NCBI GenBank assembly: GCA_022606135.1
Contig: JABYQN010000002.1
Coordinates: 4,216,001-4,280,000, forward strand
Length of the DNA stretch: 64,000 bases
Source of the DNA: Fomes fomentarius
Lineage: Eukaryota; Basidiomycota; Agaricomycetes; Polyporales; Polyporaceae
Direction of reading: 5' to 3'
The notes under the pieces were generated by a model that saw only the letters and a program-made list of their open reading frames with translations, had not been told where the DNA came from and made no database searches. Within the stretch, counting starts at the first letter, position 1, and each line of letters opens with the position of its first letter. A program made the position numbers and the translations under genes. Below, one piece after another: positions 25,200 through 36,289 of this stretch.

Positions 25200-27959
25200 A
25201 TGATCCACAACGCCCCATTTCCAAGCCCCGTCCTTGACGGCCTTCCTCGCGACTGGCCTGATCATACAACCCATCCGACTCAGAAAGACTCGACAACTTC
25301 TCCATTACACAAAAATACCCCCTCCACGACGACCCCCGCATTCACCGAACCGTCTGATGCTGCGCCCACTCCTCAAACAACTTCACAATCCGCCGAAGCT
25401 CCCCCTCCTCCTCCGCCAGAGGTGATCATGAAGCCGCTCCCCGATGCTCCTGTCCCGCAGGACGTGCAAGATCCCACCTGCCTTGTTGCAGATCTTCTCC
25501 CGCCTCTCCCGCCGTCCTCAAAAGTTGAATCGGGGCTCGACGACCCCGGAGTCAAGGACCTGGGTTGGTCTAACAACTCCATGCCCCCGACATCCCTCAT
25601 TCGTGGTACGACCAACGACGAACTTTTTATGCTAATAAGGCGATTCAATAAGGTATGCCACTCATATGCTATCCCACTCCCCTCCCGCCCTCATCTTCAA
25701 ACAGCAAGTACAACACGTCAGGGCCCTTCCACCACCACCTCCCGTCTTGCTCGACCTCGAGATCGCAGACGATGAGGAGTTTTCTCCTGACAAGCTCCGC
25801 GCAAATCTCGAGCGACTTTATATGACTGTCGTGCGTAGGTTCACCTTATCGTTTTTGCGTGTCTTCACCTCTTCTTCGCTAGATTGTCGGTATGGCAGCT
25901 TTTGCCAAGCATATAACTCGTTTGCGCTCTTGGAACGAGCCTCGTCGCACTGTCAAGTTCGCTGCTGTCCGTCTGTTTTACATAGATTGAAGTCGCGAAT
26001 GCTCACAAGAATGCAGGTGTACTTTGTCGCTTGGTACCTCTCTGTCCTCCCTGCGGCCATTGTGACTATCATACTCGTTCTCATCTTCCACCCGCCCTCC
26101 CGTCGCGCCATGTTCCCGCCTGCACCACTCGCCGCTGTAAGCGGTACCTCTGGAAACCTTCAAGTCCCTCGTGCGGGCACTCTTGGCACTCCGGATTCTC
26201 TTTCCGGCGCCCCCGAGGCGCATCAGGGTGAAGCCGTCGAACAGGAAGCTTCACAATTTGTCGCCTCTTTCGCAGCGATCGGTGCCGGTACCGTCATGGG
26301 CCAAGGCGGCGCACCCGCACCTAAACAACATGGCAAGGCGCGCGCGGATGTCACGCACGGCATCGCGGGCGAAACCGAGATCGAAGTCGGTTCGCAGACG
26401 AGCGAAGACTCCACCGCTGATGGTCTGTCGGATCCGACCGACTTCGCGCTCGAGGCGAAAAACGTCAAGGACACGGCAAACTCTGATGGTGTTGAGGACC
26501 CCGCAGCGCATGTGGCCAAGAAAAGCATCGAAGGCGCAGTGTGGGAGAAGATGCGCCCGGTCATGAGAATACTCGCAGACATTGCAGATACCTGGGAGCG
26601 ATTCGGAAAGTGAGTGCTTGTCTTGGTCACGGTTGGGACAGAGCTGATAGCCTGACAGTATCCTGGCCCCCGTTGCGCCGTTCCCGAAATGGGCTGCACG
26701 TATCCGTCTGGCGGGCGTGCTGCTTCCGATGCTCGTTGCGTCTCTGGTCGTCCCCTTCAAGATAGTAGTCGATGGGACTACGTTCCTCATTGGCTTCTTG
26801 TTCTTCTCGCAACCTATTTTGTCGAGGGTCGCATACAAGCTTACTCATCGCTTCCCGAACTGGCGCAAGTATCTCGAGCTCAGACGGTACGTTTGCAATT
26901 TATACTTTCGTTTTACCTCGCTAACCAAGTGTTATTATTAGCACATTGCTGAGAGGCGTACCGACGAACATTCAACTCACTATCACGCTCTTGCGTGTAG
27001 CCGAGCTCGCGAAAGCACCCCTCCCGCCTCCTCCTATTGCGCGTCCGCATCACACTGCAGCGGCCGCCGATGCTGCGAATCCAGCTCCTGAACATTCACC
27101 TCAAGCGGCTCACGCGCTGAAAGCGCACGACTTCGCATTCGACACGGACAAGTATGAGATCGAAGGCGTCGACCGGCCCGACGCGCACACCGATGAAGGG
27201 TCGGTAGACGGGACGTATGTCGATGACGAAGGCACGGACCGAGACAGCATCACGGAAGAAGGCGAGGGCGAAGAGAACGGCCATGGAGAAGCGAAGAAGA
27301 AGAAACACGGCAGCAAACTCGTCGGCCTCATCCGGAAGACCACGCGTGCGGGCGTCGGGAGCGTCCTCAGCGTCGACCATATCAAAGCCACAATCGGGAG
27401 CGAGCACTCGAAGCGTCGGCTTGGCATCGTGCCTCCGCGCAATGCCAACTCCCGCGTCGACGAAAAGGAGGTGGCTGAACGCGAGCGCGAAGCGGCGAAC
27501 GCTCAGGGACAGGACAAGGAGCTCATGGCGGAGCGTGCGGACGTTGCGCTGAAGCGCGAGGGCCCGACGAGCTTTTCGGCCCGCATGCACGGTAAGAAAG
27601 GCCGAATCCTGCTCGTCACCTCCGCTGCTTCTCCCTGCCTCTCCTTCGTCACCGAGAAACCTCTGCGTGCCGCCCTCCAGGCGTCGTCTATCATTCCGGG
27701 CAAGGGCGGGGACGAATCAGAGGGGCTCAATGCGGATTTCACGATTGGCGTGAACGATGTCGTGTCGGTGCGGAAGATGGGCGGGTTTGGGTGGAAGGGC
27801 AAACTCGTGGTGGGGTGGGCGATGGGACGCGATGTGCTGGATGGGTTGGAGGTTGTGGATAAGTTCGGGACGAGGAAAGTGTTTACGGCGATCAAGGGGC
27901 GGGACGAGCTGTTCAATCGGTTGGCCAGTGTGGGTGGGCAGAGTTGGGAGTGTTTGTGA
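25200..27959 (+). CDS. DUF3292 family membrane protein
   Basis: Fungal family of unknown function. Exons 25200-25652, 25705-25830, 25883-25966, 26017-26609, 26659-26886, 26942-27959; 2502 nt, 833 aa. Start MIHNAPFPSPVLDGLP fits the Pro-rich N-terminus. The family core spans exons 1-4: FMLIRRFNK|QVQHVRALPPPP, IADDEEFSPDKLRANLERLYMTV, FAKHITRLRSWNEPRRTVKF, then a helix YFVAWYLSVLPAAIVTIILVLIF (about residues 222-246). A second hydrophobic block around IRLAGVLLPMLVASLVVPF and FLIGFLFFSQPIL precedes a long acidic-basic region (KKKKHGSKLVGLIRKTT). The C-terminus is a compact domain (VSVRKMGGFGWKGKLVVGW...VFTAIKGRDELFNRLAS) resembling a PH/GRAM-like lipid-binding fold; that resemblance is inference. 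It lies between the inverted paralogs A and B. Confidence 0.88.
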
Positions 27960-28502
27960 GCGTTCCAACCTCCGATGTCTTGGACCTGGAGGTGTGTTCA
28001 AGTCGAAGGAGTTGAAACGTTAAGTGCCAATGATGTGCGCAAAGTACACATGTTCGTAAATCGATTCTGTAGCCATAGCCAGTAGCCCTTTGAAAAAGCC
28101 TGTCCTTTGGATAAGCACTGTTTGAACGCATGGGTTGCGAGATCACTTTAGTTCCAGGTATTGGTTAACAGTATGATGTGGCGGCTGTGGATGCCCACAT
28201 ATGTTATCGCGATCCGGCCCCTCTGAAGGCGCCCACTATGGCGTCACTCGGTAAAAGCATTCACGGAACGACCACATCCTATACACGATAACGTCCATAA
28301 GCTGGCCAACTTGGATTAGGCTCGACCCACACAGGAAGGGAGGCCACATGTTGCATAGTTCCATAAGTCGCACCGGATAAACAGTCTGAGTGAACACTAT
28401 TACTATTTATGGAGAACAAACCCACGCCACCCGGATATTGGGATTGAAACCGACCTTTGCGGCTGGTTGGAGGAGGCTGCCATTTCGGAATTAACCATCA
28501 AC

Positions 28503-30006
28503 ATGCCCCTCGCACAAACATCTCCTGAACTGCCTTCCACCATCCACCTTGCTATCCTACGGCGTCGTGTTCCCCACCTATTCAACATACCCCACTACTC
28601 TCGACGTTCTCGACCTGCAACTATGGCTGCCACTGGCACTGCTCTACAGGCCGAGCCCGTCCCGACCTATGCGGATCACATCCGCCACGCGATCTTACAC
28701 GAAGAAACCGCAGACCTCTCGCGACTGATCACTGGTCTCTCGCTGAACTCATGGGATGACCTCTTGCATGGCATTCGATCCGCCTTCCAGCAGCTTGTCG
28801 CCATTCCGCTCTCCCACAATCCTCCTCCTGACGTTCGCCTCAACCTGCCCCTGGGGGCTAGCAGTATCCTATATGCACTCCAAACCAGACACATCGCCAT
28901 CGTCTCTTCCACACATCCTGGATACGACAAGTTTGTAAATGCCCTGCAAGCTGTCTTTGGCCAAATTCGAACGTTCGTCGATAGTCTCGCCTTGAACGAC
29001 GCCCGGGATAAGTGCGACGTCGAGCTCGAGACACTCATGCAGATTATCACCTACACTTCAATTGACCTATCCAATGCTTCGTTCAGCACTGAAGCATCTG
29101 ACGTTAGTGATAGTGACCGTGGTACGTTACCAAAGATTACTCGCTGGTGTATCAACATCATTGACTACGGTCGATAGGAGGTGCAACGTCGCCCGCTCGC
29201 AACGTCGGCATGACTGTACCACTCGAAGGTGAACATGCAATCGCGCCATCAGAAGGTGTGTTGGAGCGGTCATCTATCAGTGTGTGCTATGCCTACTTAC
29301 ACCTGGCACCAGTACAACTCGTTCGTGAGTCGCCGCCGCCTACCGTGCCTCCGGCTTCACCACCCATTCGGCCCAGGCCCACTAGGACACCGTCGGTCCC
29401 CGGATCAGAGAGTGGGCGTGGGGGTTCCGGTGCCAGGCGTTATTCCTGGTCCGGCGCTTCGCGACGCCCTGGCGTGTGGACTTCCACTCCGCACAACGAT
29501 CGGTACGGGTGGAGGATCGGTAAGTCTGCTTGATATTCATGTCCATGCACAGCTTGTGTGACGTGATATCTACAGAGTCAGACCCAGCCCTGAACTTCAT
29601 ACCGGATGGATCGGAGGCGATACGAGAGCTCAAAGCACTGCAGAAGGAGGTGCAGGACCACAAGGCTGCACAAGCCTTGTTGGCGAAAGAGAAGGAGGAA
29701 CGGGCCAAGGAGCGCGAGGAGCGCGAACGTGAGCGCACTATGTTTGAGCGCGACCGTGAGCGTTGGGCAGCAGATCGAGCATCGATGGAGGAGAATGCGA
29801 GGGAAGAGCGCAAGGGTTGGGCAGCAGAGCGAGCATCGATGGAGGAGAATGCGAGGGAAGAGCGCAAGGGATGGGCAGCAGAGCGAGCATCCATGGAGGA
29901 GAAGGCGAGGGAAGAGCGCAAGGGTTGGGCAGCAGAGCGAGCATCAGCCGATCAGGATTGGAGGGCGATGGTTGTCACGCTTAGTATTACTCCGACTCGG
30001 GGGTAA
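28503..30006 (+). CDS. Paralog B of unrecognised coiled-coil family
   Basis: Exons 28503-29121, 29178-29255, 29313-29519, 29576-30006; 1335 nt, 444 aa, introns phase 1 at the same sites as in A. N-terminal domain nearly identical to A in the first 60 residues, then diverging by scattered substitutions (LALNDARDKCDVELETL against LADDARDKCDGELETL). The middle is Pro/Arg-rich. The C-terminal coiled coil is expanded by three 18-residue units (ASMEENAREERKGWAAER) at 29779-29940. Both copies keep open frames and splice sites, so both are probably functional or very recent. Function unknown. Confidence 0.7.
29779..29940 (+). repeat. 3 x 54 bp in-frame tandem repeat
   Basis: Three near-identical 54 bp units (starts at about 29779, 29833, 29887) coding for an 18-residue charged coiled-coil unit in paralog B. 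Paralog A has shorter ERERWAA-type units at the matching place. Confidence 0.85.
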
Positions 30007-30099
30007 GAGTCGACCTCCACTTCTTCAAGTTGCCCATGTAATGCTCAGACTTCAAAGTCCACGTCACAACCAACCTAGTGATCTTTCCCGTGTACCGAC

Positions 30100-30215
30100 T
30101 GATTGCTCGGAATGACTGTCTCGACCTTCGGATATGTGCACGCGCGAAAGTTTGACCCATCCTCCCTTCCGTCTCCAGACGTGAAACTCACCACGCGTAG
30201 ACGTAGGAAAGTTCT
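30100..30215 (+). pseudogene. Fragment of ABC-class ATPase last exon
   Basis: About 115 bp matching 41860-41975, the last intron end and start of exon 12 of the ABC-class ATPase gene (readable as FDPSSLPSPDVKLTTRRR). It even keeps the branch/acceptor region upstream (GATTGCTCGGAATGAC), but AG became TG at the acceptor. It ends abruptly, with no flanking ATPase sequence. Confidence 0.8.
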
Positions 30216-31021
30216 TACCAATTCATGGAGTCCTGGTGTGTCATATGCAGCCCGCGGCCTCCATACGTCCACTAGGTGCAGGGCCTTCCGTTCCCGGCTT
30301 TGTTGTTGCGGTAGCAGACAGTCCAGAAACCATCGGGTCATACATCGCTGGCATATTCTGGGCATATCCTACACCAACAAGTCGCATACCCGGGCCCATG
30401 ACCGGTGACCGACGGGCCGGATGGAGCGTCAGTTGTGCACTGTGCAGTCCTCCCGAAGTCCCCCTTTACCACCCTTCATTCTCTCCCTCTTTCATACCTT
30501 CATCCGTCACATTCTGTGATACAGTCGTAGCAGTCGCGAAATGTGTGTACAACATTCCAGCAACCCTCGCAGAATATCCCCAAGACCATCGGCAAGAGTG
30601 CAAGTTGATTGTTGATTCGCCGTCCTCGCGGCCGTCATAACAATCGCCGCAAATTGCGCTGTCTGCGTCCCGATACCTACGGCGGTCCGATACAGGGCTC
30701 TTGCACCTCTCGAAGATGATGTCACAGGCGATGGTGAGCCGCGCGGGCGTTGACAGAGGGGGCGGGGCGTGTACATCAGTAAGTTCTCTCTCCTCGACTC
30801 AAAAACAGTTGGATGCGATAACCCGTCCTGCTCAGGTCCGTTGGCTGCCCGCAGACAGTCGCATTTTGGGTGCGAGCACGAGTATATGAGTAAATTGTGC
30901 ATGTGAAAAGGTTGTCGTTCGTGGTAGCACAGCGACACATGATAACGGTGCGTGGATACATACAATCGTCTAAACTATCGTCCTCTCTTATCAGCGATGA
31001 GTGCACCGCCGGATGAGTCCT
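30216..31021. other. Intergenic with repeat-like scraps
   Basis: No convincing gene. Short stretches resemble 52840-52990 (...TATGCAG...CTCCATAC.TCCA...), and 30970-31020 matches 36285-36320. Confidence 0.35.
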
Positions 31022-32560
31022 TCATGCAGTCCCTCGCCCGTCAGGAGGCAATGAAACATTAGCCAACTGATTCGCTGTCTCCTCCAAACTCTTCTTCCTC
31101 TCTGCCTCCTTCTTGGCCTCCGCTGCCTTCTTCGCTGCCTCTTCCCGATCCCACTCTTTCTGCTTCTCGTCGATTGCCTTCTCCCGCTCCTCCTTTGAAT
31201 CCATCTCCCGGGTCTTCCTCGACTCCTTCAGCTCATCCCACTCCCTCACCTCTTTCCCGCGCAAACCTCCTGGGAAGTATATCGGCAAGAGTGCGGCTCC
31301 CACTCCTGGCTCCTTCAGCTCGGCTAGCAACAACGCATCCATCACCTTGCTCCCTGCCACGACTTCGCCGCCTTCTTCTCTATCTCGGGAGTGGAACCCG
31401 AGCGCAGCCGCACCCCGCCGCATGGCCGGCAACAGCGCGTTCAGCACCTTGCTCCCCGCCTCGACGTTGCCGCCTTTCTCTCCTTCTCGGATGGGGATCC
31501 CGAGCGCAGCCGCCCGCCGCGCGGCTAGCCACAGCGCATCCATCACCTTCCCTGTCGCCACATCGCCGCCTTTCTCGAAGTGGATCCCGAGCGCAGCCGC
31601 ACTCCGCCGTGCCCCTGCAGCGACCACGTTCTGCACCATTCCCAGCCCTCCGACTGCGAGCATGTACCATGCGTCTCCATCGAGGCCCTCCACCGTCAGC
31701 AGGAGCACGATCCACAGCACGCTGAGCACTGCCGTGCAGACCGATGTCTTCCACGAGTTCTTCTCCCGCCCGCTCGCCATATCCTCCACCCGGATCCCGA
31801 CACCGTCGCTGATGAGCACCATTACGTAGTTCTTCCCGTTCCCGCGAGTAATGCAAGTCACATCGCGCCGCCCCTTCTCGACCTTACGCCCCGCGTACTT
31901 CTCCTCCGTCCATTGCGGCAGCCCGCTCCCGATGAGTGCTAGGAGAGTCCCGCCCCCGGTGACGACCAGGACGAGCCAGTTGCCGTGTAGGAGGCCGGGA
32001 ATGAGGGCGATCCCCAGCTGTGCGAGGATGGTTATAACGCCCGCCCAGTAAACCCAGTCCCGCGCCGGCTTCCCTATCTTCTTCACCTCGTAGAACACGA
32101 TAGTGAGTGCGGCCACTTTCTTCACTCCGTTGTTGGCTTCCACCGTCTCCTTGTTCTGCTCGTGGTCCCTCAAAAGCCGTCCTAGGGCCCACGACTGGTT
32201 GTCCCTTGGATATCCGCTCTTCCCGTTGATCACCTGGGACGAACAGTCCGGCTCTGGCATGAGCCGCCCGGTCCCGATGGCGGACATGAGGGCCTGCACT
32301 GCATATCCGACCCATCCGAAGGAGAATGCGACGGGCGTGAAGTACCAGGGACCGGTACCGGCGAGCTGCGCGACGGCGCACTGGACGATGTCCCCGCCGA
32401 TGAGCATGAGGATGGTGAGGATGTCTTCGGGGCTGCGCCAGGAGTCGCGTTGGGCAGCGAAGAAGGGCGCGGTGTTCTCCGATTGGGCGACATGGGTGCG
32501 TGGGTAGACGGAAGGAGCGAGTCCTGTGAGGACAGAGCCGGGCGGAGGCAGGGGCGGCAT
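31022..32560 (-). CDS. Multi-pass membrane protein with charged C-terminal coiled coil
   Basis: Single-exon, 512 aa. Start MPPLPPPGSVLTGLAPS. Hydrophobic segments near residues 48-69 (ILTILMLIGGDIVQCAVAQLA), 74-96, 168-190 (WAGVITILAQLGIALIPGLL), 194-211 and 285-325. After that come three imperfect ~33-residue repeats with AAALGIP/F and GSKVxxALLPA (about residues 330-430), then a Lys/Glu-rich helix (EEREKAIDEKQKEWDREEAAKKAAEAKKEA). I do not recognise a named family; similar architectures occur among uncharacterised fungal integral membrane proteins. A broken copy lies at 36.3-37.3 kb. The antisense ORFs here are shadows. Confidence 0.75.
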   Translation of the reverse strand: MPPLPPPGSVLTGLAPSVYPRTHVAQSENTAPFFAAQRDSWRSPEDILTILMLIGGDIVQCAVAQLAGTGPWYFTPVAFSFGWVGYAVQALMSAIGTGRLMPEPDCSSQVINGKSGYPRDNQSWALGRLLRDHEQNKETVEANNGVKKVAALTIVFYEVKKIGKPARDWVYWAGVITILAQLGIALIPGLLHGNWLVLVVTGGGTLLALIGSGLPQWTEEKYAGRKVEKGRRDVTCITRGNGKNYVMVLISDGVGIRVEDMASGREKNSWKTSVCTAVLSVLWIVLLLTVEGLDGDAWYMLAVGGLGMVQNVVAAGARRSAAALGIHFEKGGDVATGKVMDALWLAARRAAALGIPIREGEKGGNVEAGSKVLNALLPAMRRGAAALGFHSRDREEGGEVVAGSKVMDALLLAELKEPGVGAALLPIYFPGGLRGKEVREWDELKESRKTREMDSKEEREKAIDEKQKEWDREEAAKKAAEAKKEAERKKSLEETANQLANVSLPPDGRGTA

Positions 32561-33709
32561 GGGAGCGTGCGGGAGAGCAACTGGGAGATTCGAGGTGAGA
32601 ATTGCGAAGCAAAATGAGCTGAGGAATGTCCACGAACACTTTATGTGCAGACGAACGCTTTGCTCCTCAGACTGTTCGCAGGCAGAATTCTGTCAGCGTT
32701 CGTCATTTCCGATTCCATGTCGGACAGTATGGGTGGACGGATACGTGCCCTTGTCGCACTCGAAACGACAAGGTGGACGAAAGGTCCGCCGTTGCATTCA
32801 TAAGAACAGGCCCTGTGTGTACCGCTTACATCCACCACACGATTTTCAGCCGTCTTTACCTGTGCATGGAAATGGTTATACTGACACGCCCCGATGCGCA
32901 CACGTTGTGACAAGGTAACGTGCCTTGTATGCTGCAAGAGCATGTCGCTCCGAGAACTGCCATTCGCGCTTAGCTTCTTGGGCGCATAGGGCACTCGACC
33001 CATCGTCTCTGAGTGTGAATACACCTGGACTTCTGGAAGTACACTGAATACGCTGAGGAGAGAGGCAGATTTGCGGTCGCACCTTCTGGAACCCAATGAA
33101 CATCCTGCCTCTCGGAAGAGAACTTGAAGGTACCGTTGAACACGTGGTCCAGAGTAAAGTGCTGCACGCCTTGTATCCCGAATGCGGTGCACTGACACCA
33201 ACGAGTTTTTGTGCCCTGGCTTAGATTCCTCCGCTGCTGTCTCGTCGAAGTGGACTCGAAAGTAGGTGACTTTGGAACGAATCGGGAGCCCACCAGAGCG
33301 CTTAGTCGGCGGAGAAGACTTCCTTCATACACCCAATCTAGGATCCGCCGTGCGATGCCTGAGGTTGTGACGCGCACGGGCTCATCGCTGTGAGGGTGAG
33401 AGTGACTACGGATGTTGCCCATATTGTTAACAAGATGACATACAAGGGACGTAGAAGTAGTTCTCACTGACAAACACGATGGACTGACTGATAGGCAATC
33501 AGCTATACGGTTCGTCTACGAGCATGTACTTTATACTAGTATCGGAGGATAGTATCAGTCTTCAAAATCCATGAGAGGACCTGATGTACCATTCCAGACT
33601 CGCGATGATCGATCTCGTGTGCGCATATGCGGGAAAGTATGCAATACTTCCTCTACACGCAGGGCTCCAACATATCCCATGTATAGCTTAGCAATTGTGA
33701 CCGAAGAAT
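32561..33709. other. Degenerate duplicated block, no intact gene
   Basis: 32780-33010 resembles 37860-38110 (shared GCACACGTTGTGACAA.GTAACGTG.CTTGTATGCTGCAAGAGCATG, given here as a consensus with gaps) and 33585-33645 resembles 38130-38195. In both places the block follows the start of the membrane-protein gene or its pseudogene. It is therefore one half of a segmental duplication. Confidence 0.55.
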
Positions 33710-33875
33710 CATCGCGATGCAGGAATAGGAGGGGGAGCATCTGCGATAAGGCAGGTGGATTCTTGCCATACGTCCTCCGGGACATCGGAGTGTCGGTTAG
33801 CGGCTTCATGATCACCTCTGACGGCGGAGGAGGAAGACCGTCAACAACGGGACTCTGGGCGTCGGCGTTGTCCAT
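33710..33875 (-). pseudogene. Relic of DUF3292 gene 5' end
   Basis: Antisense frame reading PPPPSEVIMKPLTDTPM...LSQMLPLLF, clearly related to PPPPPEVIMKPLPDAPV...LVADLLPPLP in exon 1 of the DUF3292 gene (25395-25515). Only this part of exon 1 remains. It is divergent to paralog C at 34117, mirroring paralog A and the intact DUF3292 gene. Confidence 0.75.
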
Positions 33876-34116
33876 CGTCGGGGAGAGATGAGGGCGAGAG
33901 TTAGGAGTTCATCGTGGGCGAGGGGCTGATGAAGACCGTGATCATGACGGCGCTCCAGTACGTACGCGTTCTGTCACGCGGCCACGCGTCCGGTCACAGA
34001 GGCTGTGACAGTTGCGCGTCGGTTGCACACGTTGAAATGACCACCGACCACGAGGTTCCCGCACGGAGCGACCTTTCCTCGTCCGTCGTCGATGATCTGT
34101 TATCCATCGAATCAAC

Positions 34117-36081
34117 ATGAACACGCCCCATATATCTCCCACCGATTTCTCTCAGCTCTCTTCCAACGTCCACCTTGCTATCCTCCGACGTCGCGTTCCT
34201 CACCTATTCAACATCCGCCTCCACTCTCGACGCTCCAAACGTGCCACTATGCCTAACACACGCTCATCTGGTACTCATGTAGAGCACGAGCAGACAGTGC
34301 AAACTTATCCGGATGCGATCCGCCAGGCGATCCTGAATGATGAAACCGTGGAAGACCTCTTGCAACTCACAGATAGTCTGAGGCTGGATTTATGGGGTGG
34401 CCTCTTGCACGGCATTCGTCTCGCCTTTGTGGAGCTCATGAACCTCTCGGAGCTCTATGAACATGACCGTGACATGTGCACGAAGCTGCCCGACGGAGCC
34501 ACTAGTTGGCTGGGTGCGATCCACCCAGAACTCGTCAACACTGTCTCTCGCACGCATCCTGGATTCCGAACCTTCGTCAGCAACCTGAAAATTGTATCTC
34601 GCCTAGCCCTAGCCACGATTTTTGATCACCTCTCCGACGCCGCCAGTCGCGAGCGCCACAGAGCAGAATTCGAGACACTCATGGAGTCAATCTTCTATAT
34701 CTCAACCGACGTATCTAACGCCTCGTTCAGCACTGATGCACCCGTCACTGCCCCTTCGTCCCCGAATCCTCCAGCTGAGGAATGGAACTTGGATGAGCTA
34801 TCTGCTACCGAAACCGGCAACGGTTCCAGAGAGGTTGGTGAGGACTCGCGATTGATGCAAGTCCTTGTCCCTGGTACGTCGCCGATGAATCAGCAGCTGC
34901 ACCCTATGTATTGATTGTCTCTTCGGCGATGATCGTCGACAGCGGAGGCATCACCCGGTCGCAACAATCTGCTGGTCGGCATGAACAGGATAGGCGAAGG
35001 TGAACGTGCAACCCCTCCGTCATCGGAAGGTGTGTAATTGGAGTTGTCGTCTATCAGTGTGCCATGCTTATACTGAGTCGACGCCGCATCCAGCACAGGA
35101 TCCCGTACCTTCCGAGGCTGGCCAGCCCGCTCATGTGCCCCCACTTTCCCCGTCTGGCGCGTTCGCCGATGTTCGTCCGGCTTCCCATGCACTCAAACCG
35201 ACGTATGATCCGGACTCATCCCGAGTCACGGATAGCTCGTGGATGTCGTTCACAACAGTATTGACGCACCCCCCCGTTGTGCATATGCCTCTGTCGCCCG
35301 CAGCCTCCGACTCCGACTCCCACCTTCAGAAGCCACCCGCGCCTGAGCGCGAATCTGGGCAACCACCCATCCCTCAGAGTCCGCACACACCGGCCCAGAT
35401 GCCGACCTCAGACCGTCAGCCCACCACAGCCGTCTCCGAATCAGAGATCGATGAGCACGACCCTCGGTCTATAGAGAAGTTGTCCAGGGGTTCCGATGCG
35501 AGGCGCTTATCCTGGAACGGTTCCGGGAGGCCGGCCATGGCAGGTGGCCGTATGCCGTTGGGGCTTCCGCGCGGCAAGGGCTCTGGCGTGCGGACTTCGA
35601 CTCCTCCTCGCAAGGTATCATCTGATCGGTCCGATCGGTCCGATCGGTCTGTAGGGAGCTTTGGAGGTATGTCCGTTTGATATCTGTGACAATCATATGC
35701 ATGGCTCAAGTGACGTTGATGTTTACAGAGGCGCCCTCGGAATTCATGGCAGATGTGTGGAAGGTCAATGATGAGCTGAAAGCGAAACTGCAGAAGGAAA
35801 GGCAGGAACGAGGATTCACGCAAACCATGTTGACCAAAGAGCAGGACGAACGGGCCAGGGAGTGCCAGGCGCTCAAGGACCAACTCGAAGAGCTCAAGCA
35901 TGAGCGTGACGAGTTGAAGCATGAGCGTGAAGAGTTCAAGCGCGAGCGCGAGAAGTGGCTCGAGGATTCCAAGAGAGAGCGCGAGGGTTGGGCAGCGGAG
36001 CGAGCATCGATGGAGGAGAATTGGAGGGTGGAGCGCGAGCGTTGGATGAGCGTGTTTGTTACATTCCGAGGGCAGGCCTAA
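34117..36081 (+). CDS. Paralog C of unrecognised coiled-coil family (longest)
   Basis: Exons 34117-34873, 34943-35029, 35094-35666, 35729-36081; 1770 nt, 589 aa, with the three phase-1 introns of A and B. Start MNTPHISPTDFSQLSSNV. It shares HLAILRRRVPHLFNI, then a diverged helical domain (DLWGGLLHGIRLAFVELMNL; FETLMESIFYISTDVSNASF). The Pro/Ser-rich middle is far longer (about residues 280-470) with a (SDR)n run at 35630-35657. The C-terminal coiled coil has LKHERDELKHEREEFKRERE and ends REGWAAERASMEENW, the same closing unit as A and B. No membrane helix. Function unknown. Confidence 0.7.
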
Positions 36082-36289
36082 CACTTATAGACGCGACTCC
36101 GTATCTCAGGCCGTCCATGTATAACTACTTCGAGTTCACGTCGTCGTAATTTACCCGGTCATCTCACGTATTTCACTGGGGAGAGGTGCATCTGAGGTTG
36201 ATCGACCGTGACAAAGTTGAGAATGACAATTCAGTGTGCCTCCTAGTCGTTGTCTCTGTCTGCATCGCCCGTTCTCGCACTGCGGAACA

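Larger units (their letters stand above)
28289..30087. repeat. Right arm of ~1.7 kb inverted duplication
   Basis: Inverted partner of 23332-24989. It is longer than the left arm mainly because paralog B carries extra 54 bp tandem units in its coiled-coil exon. Confidence 0.85.

Noticed and set aside
31113..31829. 238-codon plus-strand ORF, Ser/Ala-rich
   Set aside because: Shadow of the multi-pass membrane protein on the minus strand.
35630..35657. GATCGGTCC tandem repeat as regulatory array
   Set aside because: Lies in the coding exon of paralog C and encodes a Ser-Asp-Arg run in frame.
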